A stretch of DNA of 37,856 nucleotides. It comes from Bacteroides sp. (lineage in GTDB: Bacteria > Bacteroidota > Bacteroidia > Bacteroidales > GCA-2748055). The notes under the pieces are model-generated. The model saw only the letters and a list, made by a program, of their open reading frames with translations, was not told the DNA's origin and searched no databases. Below are positions 20,007 to 28,598 of the stretch, in pieces (the stretch's first letter is position 1; each line of letters opens with the position of its first letter). The position numbers were made by a program, and so were the translations under genes. The stretch spans positions 1-37,856 of the forward strand of contig DSEO01000322.1 of assembly GCA_011056635.1 (NCBI GenBank). Direction: 5' to 3'.

Positions 20007-20882
20007 TTATAAACTAACATTATTTCGCAGTTTCCTGTACTGGGAGGGGGACTTTCCGATGAACTTCCTGAACTGTTTATTGAAATGGCTCAGATTATTG
20101 AATCCGCAGTCAATACTGATGTCCACGATGTTCAGATCGGTGTTCAGCAGCAGGCGGCAGGAATAATCGATCTTGATCTTGTTCAGGTATTCGAAAACGG
20201 TCATCCCGGTGGAAGATTTAAAGAACCTGCAGACCGATGCCGGAGCCATGTGCACAAGTCCGGCCACCTCCTCCAGGCTGATATCCTCCCGGTAGTTTTT
20301 CATCAGGTATTCATGGATCCTGTTGATCCTGGTGCTGGCTGTTTCGAATTTGCTCCTGACATACGAAGCGCTGGCCAGGTAAACGAAAGTGCTGCTCCGG
20401 CCGATCATATCCATGATCTCATAGAAGTACATCAAACGACTGATACCTGACATATAGGGGAGCTGTAACATGAGGCGGCTTACCTGGTTCAGCGTATCAC
20501 CGGTGATCCTGATCCCTCGTTCGGCAAGTTTCATGGCCCGGTTCACACGGGTAAATTCGGGCAGTGAAATCAGTTCCCGGGGGATGATGTCATTGTCAAA
20601 CAGGAGGTACACCGATTCCAGGCTGCGGCCCGAATGGGACCTGGGGTAAGGCTCAGCGGAGAACCAGACATGCGGAATACGGGGACCGATAAAGATCAGA
20701 TCGCCAGGATGGAATTCTTCCACGGAGTCGCCGACGATCCTTTTCCCGGATCCTTCTGTTATGAAACTCAATTCGTATTCCTGGTGGTAGTGCCAGGTGC
20801 TCTGATCAATATGGTCCTGGAAGATCCCGATATAAAAAGATTCGTCCGGTTTCAGCATGATCTTTTGAAGCTGCTCCTTCAT
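20007..20882 (-). CDS. AraC-family transcriptional regulator with N-terminal cupin domain
   Basis: The 291-residue protein has an N-terminal cupin-like sensor (WHYHQEYELSFI, HPGDLIFIGPRIPHVWF) and a C-terminal double helix-turn-helix domain. The latter includes ISLEEVAGLVHMAPASVCRFF and the family signature IDCGFNNLSHFNKQFRKFIGKSPSQYR. This is the common type of sugar-responsive activator in Bacteroidota. It sits between fhs (same strand) and the divergent corrinoid-protein gene, so either may be a target. Its ligand is unknown, and the cupin motif would also fit a sugar or uronate signal related to the xylan genes. Confidence 0.88.
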   Translation of the reverse strand: MKEQLQKIMLKPDESFYIGIFQDHIDQSTWHYHQEYELSFITEGSGKRIVGDSVEEFHPGDLIFIGPRIPHVWFSAEPYPRSHSGRSLESVYLLFDNDIIPRELISLPEFTRVNRAMKLAERGIRITGDTLNQVSRLMLQLPYMSGISRLMYFYEIMDMIGRSSTFVYLASASYVRSKFETASTRINRIHEYLMKNYREDISLEEVAGLVHMAPASVCRFFKSSTGMTVFEYLNKIKIDYSCRLLLNTDLNIVDISIDCGFNNLSHFNKQFRKFIGKSPSQYRKLRNNVSL

Positions 20883-20941
20883 ATTGGTTGAATATTATTT
20901 AAATGTATGAAAAAAGTTAAAATAGCATCATTAAAAGTGAA

Positions 20942-20992
20942 ATTTCCATGCCTCAGATTACAGGGAATGGTTAATTTTACAGCAATGGAAAT
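20942..20992. promoter_or_regulatory. Inverted-repeat operator candidate in the araC/corrinoid divergent promoter region
   Basis: ATTTCCAT at 20942-20949 and its exact reverse complement ATGGAAAT at 20985-20992 lie 43 bases centre to centre, about four DNA turns. They flank TAATTTTA (20972-20979), a one-mismatch -7 box for the corrinoid gene. Paired distant half sites would suit a dimeric regulator, perhaps the adjacent AraC protein. Eight-base matches also arise by chance in AT-rich DNA, so this is tentative. Confidence 0.3.
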
Positions 20993-21021
20993 GCACATTA
21001 TTCGAAACTAAATTGATTCCC

Positions 21022-21690
21022 ATGGATTCTAGGCTGATAAAACTCGGTGAAGCAGTTGAATTTGGTAAAGTGGATCAGAATTCTCCCTACCCACCCCAGC
21101 TGAAAGGTGAGCTGGGAGCCGATGAACTTGCCCGCCTGGCCCTTGAAGAAGGGTTGAAACCAACCGATTTGCTTACAGAAGCTCTGGTGCCGGCCATGGA
21201 CCGGGTCGGACAAAAATTTTCTGAGAACAAGATCTTTGTTCCCCAGATGCTGATGGCTGCCAAAGCCATGAAGGCAGCCATGGTTCATTTAAAACCTTTC
21301 TTTCAGTCGGGGGATGTAAAAACAAAGGGAACATTCATCATCGGTACAGTGAAGGGAGACCTGCATGACATCGGAAAAAACCTGGTGGCCATGATGGTGG
21401 AAGGCGGCGGTTGGTCCATTATCGATCTGGGTGTGGATGTAAATGAGGAAACTTTTAAGAAAACCATTTCCGAGCATCAGGGTGCGGTGGTCGGCCTATC
21501 GGCCCTGCTGACCACCACCATGACCAACATGGGTGAGATCGTAAGGGAGATCAAGCAGGTTCACCCCGATACCACGATCCTGGTGGGCGGTGCACCGCTT
21601 AACGAAGATTTCTGTAAGAAGATCGGGGCCGATTTCTATGCGCCCAATCCGCGCGGCGCCGTTGAATACTTAAAACAGTTTGCCGCATAG
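21022..21690 (+). CDS. Methyl-accepting corrinoid (B12-binding) protein
   Basis: The ATG at 21022 is preferred over the upstream TTG and gives 222 residues. A helical cap (residues 25-95: VPAMDRVGQKFSENKIFVPQML) precedes the cobalamin-binding Rossmann domain. That domain has DLHDIG (D113, H115, G118), whose His is the lower axial Co ligand, and then VVGLSALLTTTM and ILVGGAPLN. It is the MtbC/MtgC/MtvC type that carries methyl groups in anaerobic demethylation. The activator follows 9 bases downstream, and the methyl-THF methyltransferase is in the divergent operon. No MttB/MtgB/MtvB methyltransferase is in the window. Confidence 0.92.
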   Translation: MDSRLIKLGEAVEFGKVDQNSPYPPQLKGELGADELARLALEEGLKPTDLLTEALVPAMDRVGQKFSENKIFVPQMLMAAKAMKAAMVHLKPFFQSGDVKTKGTFIIGTVKGDLHDIGKNLVAMMVEGGGWSIIDLGVDVNEETFKKTISEHQGAVVGLSALLTTTMTNMGEIVREIKQVHPDTTILVGGAPLNEDFCKKIGADFYAPNPRGAVEYLKQFAA

Positions 21691-21699
21691 GCGTTGGAA

Positions 21700-23187
21700 A
21701 TGGTAACCATCAGGCTGGAGCCCCTCGGCAAGACCCTCCGGGTCAGGAAGGGGTCTTCGCTGAAAGATGCACTGCACGAATATGGGGTTGAATTTCCCTG
21801 CGGAGGGAAGGGCACCTGTGGCAAATGCAGGGTAAAACTGCTGCAGGGAGAAATCGAAATCGATGCATTTCACCGGAAAAGGCTGGAAGAGCTTCATCTG
21901 GAGGGTGGCTGGCGACTGGCCTGTCTGAGCCGTTGCCACGGTGATCTGGTCCTTGCGGTGGATCAATACGAGATCCCGATCCAGGGCGATGAAACTCCTT
22001 TTGCTTTTGTTCCCCGGCAGGGTCTCGGTGTGGCGGTGGATCTGGGAACGACAACGCTGGTGGCCCAGTTGCTGGATCTGGGGACCGGAAGGATCCTGGC
22101 CATGGAAAAGGCGCTCAATCCACAGCAGAAATACGGGAGCGACCTGATCTCAAGGCTTGAAGCGGCCCTTGCCGGAAATGCACCGGAAATGACCGGAATG
22201 ATCCGGGAAAAGATCAGGGCGATGATTGATCTGCTGTTGGCCGGCAGGGAAGCGGGACCAGTAAAGATTATTCTCGTTGGAAATACGGTGATGCAGCACT
22301 TCTTCTGCGGACTCGATTTGAAGCCACTTGCTTTTTTCCCTTTTGAATCCCCCGACCTGGGAGCCAGACGGTTTCATCCCCGGGAACTGGGATGGGAGAT
22401 GCAGTCCGGGGAAGTGATCTTCTATCCTTCCATCGGCAGTTTTGTGGGCAGCGATATCCTGGCGGGCATCCTGGCCACCGGACTCCACAGGATCAGTGAA
22501 TACAGCATGCTCATCGATCTGGGGACCAACGGAGAGATTGTTGTGGGGAACGGGAACCGGCTGCTCTGTGCATCCACTGCCGCCGGTCCGGCTTTTGAGG
22601 GAGCCAGGATCTCCATGGGGATGCTGGCCACCACGGGGGCCATTTCATCCGTGGAGCCTGCTGAGGACAGCTGGCTCTGCCGGGTCATCGGGAACGTTCG
22701 CCCGCGGGGTATCTGCGGAAGCGGACTGATCGATGCGGTGGCGGTGTTGCTGAAGCAGGGTGTTATCGATGAATTCGGACAGGTCATTTCGGGTGAGGAG
22801 CGGGTGGTCCTGGCGGATCCGGTGGTCCTGACGCAAACAGATATCCGGGAATTTCAGCTGGCCAAGGCTGCCATCGCCACCGGAACGGAAATCCTCATGA
22901 AAAAACTGGACATTCAACCCAATGATATTGACATTGTGTACATCGCGGGCGCTTTCGGCAGCTTTATCAACATGGATCATGTGATCAGCACGGGCATGCT
23001 CGGTTTCCATCCCGGCACGATCCGGAAACTGGGAAATTCAGCCCTGATGGGTGCCAAGATGTTACTCTTTTCGGACCTGTCCCTGCCGGACTCCATCCTG
23101 AAGATCACATCCCATGTGAACCTGGAATCGGACCCTGCCTTCCAGGATCTTTTCGTTGATCACATGCATTTCGGTACCGGGACCTGA
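21700..23187 (+). CDS. ATP-dependent reductive activator of corrinoid proteins (RACE, ASKHA fold)
   Basis: The 495-residue protein starts with a plant-type 2Fe-2S ferredoxin domain with cysteines 34, 40, 43 and 75. It continues into the DUF4445 ASKHA ATPase domain: AVDLGTTTLVAQLLD phosphate-1 motif, LIDLGTNGEIVVGN phosphate-2 motif, RGICGSGLIDA and IAGAFGSFIN. RACE proteins reduce inactive Co(II) corrinoids back to Co(I) with ATP. Its location 9 bases after the corrinoid protein marks a working methyl-transfer system rather than a stray B12-binding protein. Length is slightly shorter than acetogen forms (about 600 aa), with a short linker. Confidence 0.9.
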   Translation: MVTIRLEPLGKTLRVRKGSSLKDALHEYGVEFPCGGKGTCGKCRVKLLQGEIEIDAFHRKRLEELHLEGGWRLACLSRCHGDLVLAVDQYEIPIQGDETPFAFVPRQGLGVAVDLGTTTLVAQLLDLGTGRILAMEKALNPQQKYGSDLISRLEAALAGNAPEMTGMIREKIRAMIDLLLAGREAGPVKIILVGNTVMQHFFCGLDLKPLAFFPFESPDLGARRFHPRELGWEMQSGEVIFYPSIGSFVGSDILAGILATGLHRISEYSMLIDLGTNGEIVVGNGNRLLCASTAAGPAFEGARISMGMLATTGAISSVEPAEDSWLCRVIGNVRPRGICGSGLIDAVAVLLKQGVIDEFGQVISGEERVVLADPVVLTQTDIREFQLAKAAIATGTEILMKKLDIQPNDIDIVYIAGAFGSFINMDHVISTGMLGFHPGTIRKLGNSALMGAKMLLFSDLSLPDSILKITSHVNLESDPAFQDLFVDHMHFGTGT

Positions 23188-23206
23188 CCGGTCCTGTGTC
23201 TTTTTT
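23180..23206 (+). terminator. Possible weak intrinsic terminator after the corrinoid activator gene
   Basis: GGACC (23180-23184) pairs with GGTCC (23190-23194) around a 5-base loop that holds the stop codon, and a run of six T follows after six bases. An alternative ACCGG/CCGGT stem overlaps it. The stem is short and the T-run is offset, so the call is weak. Confidence 0.3.
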
Positions 23207-23241
23207 GATGACATCCTGTGAACATTATCTCCGGACGGGCA

Positions 23242-23272
23242 TTTACTTTTTAAAATCTAAAGGCTATCTTAG
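23242..23272 (+). promoter_or_regulatory. Promoter candidate for the adaptor/GH67-like/TolC operon
   Basis: TTTA (23242-23245) and TATCTTAG (23265-23272) lie 19 bases apart, the spacing of the Bacteroidota TTTG-N19-TAnnTTTG promoter, with one mismatch in each box. The start of transcription would fall about 15 bases before the first gene at 23294. It separates this operon from the corrinoid genes. Confidence 0.45.
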
Positions 23273-23293
23273 TCCCAACCAAACAGAACAGCC

Positions 23294-24604
23294 ATGCCAT
23301 CAGAGAGATCATCCGGTAAAGTCGAGCTTCAGGGACAGGAAATTGATGATATGTTGGGGAAGGTTCCGGGCTGGCTCACACGCAACGGGGTCATCCTTTT
23401 CCTTTTCCTGCTTGCCCTGCTCATTTTTGGCAGCTGGGTATTCAGGTACCCGGACATCAAAAGGGCGAGCATCGTGGTTACATCCGTCAATCCCCCGGCC
23501 GAACTTGAAGCGCGGAGCAGCGGGAAGATCACGAAATTGTTTGTCAGAGACAACGATCAGGTATCCACCGGGTCGGTACTGGCTATGATCGAAAATCCGG
23601 CTTCCTTTGAGGATGTGATGGATCTGAAGGAAGGACTGGCATTTCTCGATACCATTCAGATCGAGGAGGTAACCGGGGAACTGCCTGAGCTCCGAAATGC
23701 AAGACTCGGAACCATCCAGACAGCATACTCCATTTTTCTCAAGGCTTACAGGGATTATCTGGAGTTCAAAAGCATCGATTACCACCAGAGAAAGATCACT
23801 TTGCTCAGGTCCGAGCTCGAAAAGAAACAGGCCTACACCCGGAGCCTTACCGAACGGGCCAGGATCCAGGAGGAAGCATATAATTTGGCACTGCGCCAGT
23901 TCAACCGGGATGCCACCCTTTTCGAGCAGGGCGTGGTTTCGCAGTCAGACCTGGAGAAATCCCGTTCCGCCATGCTGCAGGAGCGGAACCAGTGGCAGGA
24001 GATCGTGAGCCTCATGGCTGAGAATAACATCAGCATTGCACAGACGGAGGAGGAGATCGTGGATCTGGAGCTGAAACAACGGGATCAGGTTTCCCAGATC
24101 ATCAACACCCTGGAGGAATCGTTCAATAACCTGAAGGCGGCCATCGCTTCCTGGGAGCAAAACTATCTGCTGGTGGCACCTGTGAGCGGTGTGGTGACCT
24201 TCACCAGGTTCTGGAGCGAGAACCAGAACGTGAAAGCAGGGGAAAAGGTGCTCACTATCATCCCCACCGATGCTGGTTCCATGCTGGGAAAGATCAGGCT
24301 GCCGGTGGCTGGAGCGGGAAAAGTCAGGGTCGGGCACCAGGTGAATATCCAGTTCGATAATTTCCCGCACCTGGAATACGGCATGGTCAAGGGCTATGTG
24401 AGCAACATCTCAAAAGTGCCCGATGATGATAATTATACCGTGGAGGTGGAACTGCCCAGGGGGCTGCGTACCTTCTATGAGATCGATATCCCTTTCAGCC
24501 AGAACATGCAGGGTCAGGCTGAGATACTGACTGATAAGATGCGCATGCTGCAGCGCGTGCTGAATCCGATTAAATCATCCATTACCAAACAGGTGGAAAT
24601 GTGA
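23294..24604 (+). CDS. HlyD-family membrane fusion (periplasmic adaptor) protein
   Basis: The 436-residue protein has a short cytosolic N terminus and one membrane helix (residues 32-50: GVILFLFLLALLIFGSWVF). It then has the first barrel-sandwich half with NPPAELEARSSGKI, a long alpha-helical hairpin (about 110-270) and the second half LVAPVSGVVTF followed by a beta barrel. This is the type usually paired with peptidase-containing ABC exporters. It bridges an inner-membrane component and TolC. The gene overlaps the next gene by 4 bases (GTGA), so adaptor and GH67-like membrane protein are made together. No ABC exporter is nearby. Confidence 0.88.
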   Translation: MPSERSSGKVELQGQEIDDMLGKVPGWLTRNGVILFLFLLALLIFGSWVFRYPDIKRASIVVTSVNPPAELEARSSGKITKLFVRDNDQVSTGSVLAMIENPASFEDVMDLKEGLAFLDTIQIEEVTGELPELRNARLGTIQTAYSIFLKAYRDYLEFKSIDYHQRKITLLRSELEKKQAYTRSLTERARIQEEAYNLALRQFNRDATLFEQGVVSQSDLEKSRSAMLQERNQWQEIVSLMAENNISIAQTEEEIVDLELKQRDQVSQIINTLEESFNNLKAAIASWEQNYLLVAPVSGVVTFTRFWSENQNVKAGEKVLTIIPTDAGSMLGKIRLPVAGAGKVRVGHQVNIQFDNFPHLEYGMVKGYVSNISKVPDDDNYTVEVELPRGLRTFYEIDIPFSQNMQGQAEILTDKMRMLQRVLNPIKSSITKQVEM

Positions 24605-27291
24605 CCGTAAGGAATTTCCTTTTTACATTGTTCGTTCTGGCAGCAGGACTTGCCCTGGGGTATTATGTGGCACGGCAGGCCATCGGCACCCTCGGGATCA
24701 CCAGCCAGGAAAAAGCGCTGCCGGATATTCACCGGCTGGAAAGCATTACGGACAGGGACACCCTCCTTTTCCCGTTGCGGATGGTGGACATGGGTGGCGT
24801 GGGAATTGTTCCCGACACTTCCGGATGGGGATCCAATTACGAACATAACCAGCATTTTTTCGAGGAGGTGTTGCAGGTCGCACCTCCTTTTATCGATACG
24901 GACGCTTTTGTACGGGAGTGCGGGAAATTCGATTATTTTGCCGGTCACATGGCAACTTACGGCTATAATGCCATCGCTCTTCCCTGGTTCCTGGAATGCG
25001 TCAATTTTGATCTTTTGGAAAATGGCCGGCAGGTTTACGGGGAAAAGAGCATCTACAGGGACAGGCACGATACCCTGAGCAGCCGTTTCCATGAACTGAT
25101 GAAAATCGCGGCGGAACATGGATTGAGCACCTACCTGTGGACCGATATGGTGGCCCTGACCCCGCCGCTGAAAGATTACTTTGAACGATCACTTGGATCG
25201 GTGGATACGGAAAACCCTGAATTCTGGCAGGTATACGGGAAGGCTGCTGAAGAGGTGTTTGCGAAGTTTCCCTGCCTGGACGGTATCATCATCCGGATCG
25301 GCGAGGCCGGCTCCATTTACAACAAACCGGGATGGGACTATACCAGTGAGCTCTATGTGAAAACCGGCGATGCGGTAAAGATGATGCTGGAGGCATTCCT
25401 CAATGCTGCCGCCAAATATGAAAAGAACATCATTTTCCGCACCTGGTCCGTGGGAGTGGGTGAGATCGGGGATATGCATACCAATCCCGGTACCTACAGG
25501 AAGGTCCTGGGAGATGTGCACTCCGAGCATCTGGTAGTTTCCACCAAGTATTGCAACGGAGATTTCTATAGCTGGCTTGAATTGAATCCCACGCTGCTGG
25601 AAGGGGAGCACAGGAGAATCGCGGAATTCCAGACCAAAAGGGAATACGAGGGATTCGGTTCACTGCCAAACTACGTGGCCCCTTTGCACCAGGCGGCTCT
25701 GCAGGACTTGGCTAAAATGAACCCGCATATGGAAGGGGCCTGGGTATGGACCCAGTACGGGGGACCGCTGAGAGCGGGTCCCATGATCATCTATCCGTTC
25801 CACGGATTCAATGTGATCAACGAGGTGAACGTGTATGCAACCAGTCGCCTGATTATGGATCCCTTCGAGAACCTGGATACCATCACTTCGGAATGGATCA
25901 GGGGCTACTTCGGGGGGGATTCAGTGCTGGTGGCCAACCTGTCACAATTTCTCCGGATGTCCCATGATGTCATTGGCAGGGGGCTCTATATCAGCGAATT
26001 CGCAAAATACAAGGTCCGGGCGCTGGGCCTGGAGCCCCCTCCCATGCTATGGATTTTTGAATGGGACATCCTGGGGGCTTCAAGTGCGGTATTCAGCAAT
26101 ATTTACTTCATCACGAAGGATCGTCTCGGGAAAGTGGTCGAGGAGGGATTCACGGCTGTCCGGGGAGCTGTGGCCATGAAAGAACTTCTGCTGGAGGCGA
26201 AGGAAGGGGTTACTGTGCACCAGGACGAATATGACCGGCTGATCGCATCCGCTGAATATGAGATTGAACTGCTCAGGGTGATGGCCTATTACCGGCAGTT
26301 TTTCATGAATTACTACAGGTGGCTCGACAGGGGTGACGCACGGGCACACAGCGGTTACAAGCTGGCCATGGGACAGTTCAGTGCGGTTAAGTCGTTTCAC
26401 CGGGAGAAATATGCCGGGGATCTGAATACCCTGGGGATGGACTTCGAGGAGGTTGACACCGGAATGCAGGTTGCCGGGAATACCCCTGTTTCAATTGCAT
26501 TCGCAAGGGTCTATATGGTTGTGATCCTGTTTCTGCTGCTTATGGGGATCCCCGGGTTTATCAGGGACAGGGCGCACAAAAAGTTTGCTGCAACCCTCTT
26601 TTTCGATGCGCTGTTCCGTCCCCGGTCGATCTCCAGCCTTCATGCATACCACGGTACCTCCCAGGTGGCCTGCCTGCTTGTGATCCTCTACCTGCTTTCC
26701 ATGGCGGTATTCTCTTCATTCACATCCTGGATGTTTCCACTTGTCATGGGTACACTGGGATTGCTCTATGTTATCATCCTTGCTGTTTTTTTCAATTCAG
26801 GAAGGGATTACACGAAGATCCTGGTCACACTGATGGCTCCGAAAGTGATCATCATGCTGCTGGTCATGGGCGTGGCAGCCATCAGGGGCCCGATGTTCTT
26901 CTGGTACCAGTTCTGGGTTTCGGACCTGTTTAAGCTCATCTTCTTTTCACTGTTTTTCATGTTGCTCTTCCGGAAGTTCCAGGTGTATGTGATGATGGGG
27001 AGGAAATGGATGCAGCGCAGCGGGGCCGCTGCGGGGGGACTGGTCATGATGGTACTGGGGATCCAGATGCTGATTGCGGGCTCCCTCATGCTTTACTTCG
27101 GGCTCGAGGAAAGCCTGACGGCCATGAACAATGATTTGCTGGTTCTTCCGGGCGGATTGTCCAAGATCCTCGGGATCACCACCCATCTGGATATACCCAA
27201 GGCACTGCCCCTTTGGATCATATACATCTCTGCAGGATTGGCGATCCCCGGTTTCCTGCTTTTCATCCCGAACCGGAAGAGAATAATTTGA
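24601..27291 (+). CDS. GH67-like (alpha-glucuronidase-like) domain fused to a seven-helix membrane domain
   Basis: The 896-residue protein starts at GTG within the adaptor stop (GTGA). One N-terminal membrane helix (about 5-27) anchors a large extracytoplasmic TIM-barrel-like domain (about 50-600). The order of motifs follows GH67: YGYNAIAL, GLSTYLWTD, IIRIGEAGS (E235, position of the general acid), IIFRTW, STKYCNGDFYS (D321) and IAEFQTKREYEG (E342). The last two fall where GH67 has its catalytic Asp and Glu, and GAWVWTQYGG plus a late SEWIRGYFG also fit. Residues 632-890 contain seven hydrophobic helices near 632-656, 688-710, 712-733, 741-762, 766-791, 808-830 and 870-890. I know no characterised protein with this layout. 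It sits between two adaptor genes in the place of a pump. Activity on 4-O-methyl-glucuronate is possible but unproven. Confidence 0.65.
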   Translation: MTVRNFLFTLFVLAAGLALGYYVARQAIGTLGITSQEKALPDIHRLESITDRDTLLFPLRMVDMGGVGIVPDTSGWGSNYEHNQHFFEEVLQVAPPFIDTDAFVRECGKFDYFAGHMATYGYNAIALPWFLECVNFDLLENGRQVYGEKSIYRDRHDTLSSRFHELMKIAAEHGLSTYLWTDMVALTPPLKDYFERSLGSVDTENPEFWQVYGKAAEEVFAKFPCLDGIIIRIGEAGSIYNKPGWDYTSELYVKTGDAVKMMLEAFLNAAAKYEKNIIFRTWSVGVGEIGDMHTNPGTYRKVLGDVHSEHLVVSTKYCNGDFYSWLELNPTLLEGEHRRIAEFQTKREYEGFGSLPNYVAPLHQAALQDLAKMNPHMEGAWVWTQYGGPLRAGPMIIYPFHGFNVINEVNVYATSRLIMDPFENLDTITSEWIRGYFGGDSVLVANLSQFLRMSHDVIGRGLYISEFAKYKVRALGLEPPPMLWIFEWDILGASSAVFSNIYFITKDRLGKVVEEGFTAVRGAVAMKELLLEAKEGVTVHQDEYDRLIASAEYEIELLRVMAYYRQFFMNYYRWLDRGDARAHSGYKLAMGQFSAVKSFHREKYAGDLNTLGMDFEEVDTGMQVAGNTPVSIAFARVYMVVILFLLLMGIPGFIRDRAHKKFAATLFFDALFRPRSISSLHAYHGTSQVACLLVILYLLSMAVFSSFTSWMFPLVMGTLGLLYVIILAVFFNSGRDYTKILVTLMAPKVIIMLLVMGVAAIRGPMFFWYQFWVSDLFKLIFFSLFFMLLFRKFQVYVMMGRKWMQRSGAAAGGLVMMVLGIQMLIAGSLMLYFGLEESLTAMNNDLLVLPGGLSKILGITTHLDIPKALPLWIIYISAGLAIPGFLLFIPNRKRII

Positions 27292-27370
27292 ATTTGTTTT
27301 ATATCTTTCGGCGTTATTCTATTCACAGCAAGCCGGGTGGCTTCATGCAACTGGATTAACTGAAAATGAA

Positions 27371-28585
27371 ATGTCTGGAATAAGTAAAGGGCTTTATATC
27401 GGGATACCGCTGGTCCTGATCGCAGCCATCATTGTGATCGTGTTTGTCCCTTTCACCTCCAAGCCGTCTGGAAGTGCGGAAGTACGCATTGAAGAAGTGG
27501 AGACCGGGCAGGTCATCAGGTCCTTTCCCGGACAGGGAGTGGTGGAACCCCAGAGCGAAGTGCTCATTCTGAGTCCGGCTTCGAGTATCATCAAAGAGAT
27601 CCTCAAGGAGGTGGGCAGTCACGTGGATGCCGGGGAGCCCATCATCATTCTGGATCCGTCACCCATACAGCAAGAGATCGAGAATATCAGGGATCAGCTG
27701 GAAGTCATGCAGAATGCATTACGTAAAAACCAGTTGAATGCCAGGAGCGTCAAGGTGGACCTTGACTACAATGTCCAGGTGAAAAACCTTGCAATTGCTT
27801 CTCTGAAATCCGATCTGACCGATCAGGAGCAGTTGCTTGAGGTCGGAGGAATCTCTCCGGCCAGGTATGAAAAGACCAGGCAGGAGCTTGAGCTGGCCGA
27901 GAAAGATCTGATCATGCTCAAAGAGAAGAATTCCATTAAACTGCAGCAACTGGAAGCAGATGAGGAAGGACTCAGGCTGCAGATCGAAATGCAGGAGAAG
28001 GAACTTGCTGCCAAAGAGACAGCGTTGAGCCAGATGATCATCAGGGCTCCTTCCGCAGGCATTATCCTGTCCATCCGGGGGAAGGTGGGTGAAAAAGTGA
28101 ACTCTGACCGGCTCCTGGTGGAAATGTCCGATCTGACCAATTTCAAGATCCAGGGGACGGTGGATGATGAATTTTCTGAAGATGTGAAGACGGGGACCAA
28201 AGTATATGCCAAAATAGACAATGAAAAACTCTCCGGTGTGGTGGGGACTGTCAGTCCTGTGATCCGGGACAGGAAGATTGAGTTTGATGTGAACCTGCAG
28301 CAGAGCAATCATTACAAGCTCAGGCCAAACCTGAACGTGGATCTGGAAATCGTGCGGGAGGAAAGGGACAGCGTCCTTCGGATCAGCAATGGTCCTGTAA
28401 TCGGACGCGGTAATGAACATTCGGTGTATGTGGTGAAGAACGGGCAGGTGGAACTCCGGCAGATCCGCACCGGACTGAAAACGGATGAATATGTGGAAAT
28501 CGTGGATGGACTCCGGGAAGGGGAAAGGGTTGTCCTTTCCAGTATTACTTCCGTGGAGGATCTTGAGCAAATGGACCTTTACTGA
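27371..28585 (+). CDS. MacA/RND-type periplasmic adaptor (second membrane fusion protein)
   Basis: The 404-residue protein has a membrane anchor at residues 8-26, then EVLILSPASSIIKEILKEVGSHVDAGEPI (first lipoyl half, shown here only to mark its place at about 57-85). A coiled hairpin (about 95-220) follows, then MIIRAPSAGII (second half), a beta barrel with VDDEFSEDVKTGTKVYA and a membrane-proximal domain ending in DGLREGERVVLSS. This is the MacA/AcrA layout, which differs from the HlyD-type adaptor upstream. MacB-like or RND partners are absent. It lies 79 bases after the GH67-like gene and 13 bases before tolC. Confidence 0.88.
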   Translation: MSGISKGLYIGIPLVLIAAIIVIVFVPFTSKPSGSAEVRIEEVETGQVIRSFPGQGVVEPQSEVLILSPASSIIKEILKEVGSHVDAGEPIIILDPSPIQQEIENIRDQLEVMQNALRKNQLNARSVKVDLDYNVQVKNLAIASLKSDLTDQEQLLEVGGISPARYEKTRQELELAEKDLIMLKEKNSIKLQQLEADEEGLRLQIEMQEKELAAKETALSQMIIRAPSAGIILSIRGKVGEKVNSDRLLVEMSDLTNFKIQGTVDDEFSEDVKTGTKVYAKIDNEKLSGVVGTVSPVIRDRKIEFDVNLQQSNHYKLRPNLNVDLEIVREERDSVLRISNGPVIGRGNEHSVYVVKNGQVELRQIRTGLKTDEYVEIVDGLREGERVVLSSITSVEDLEQMDLY

Positions 28586-28598
28586 GGACCTGAAGGTA

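Noticed and set aside
27292-27370. Separate promoter for the second adaptor and tolC
   Set aside because: TATCTTTC resembles a -7 box but has a mismatch and no -33 element at the right spacing; read-through from the upstream operon is as likely.
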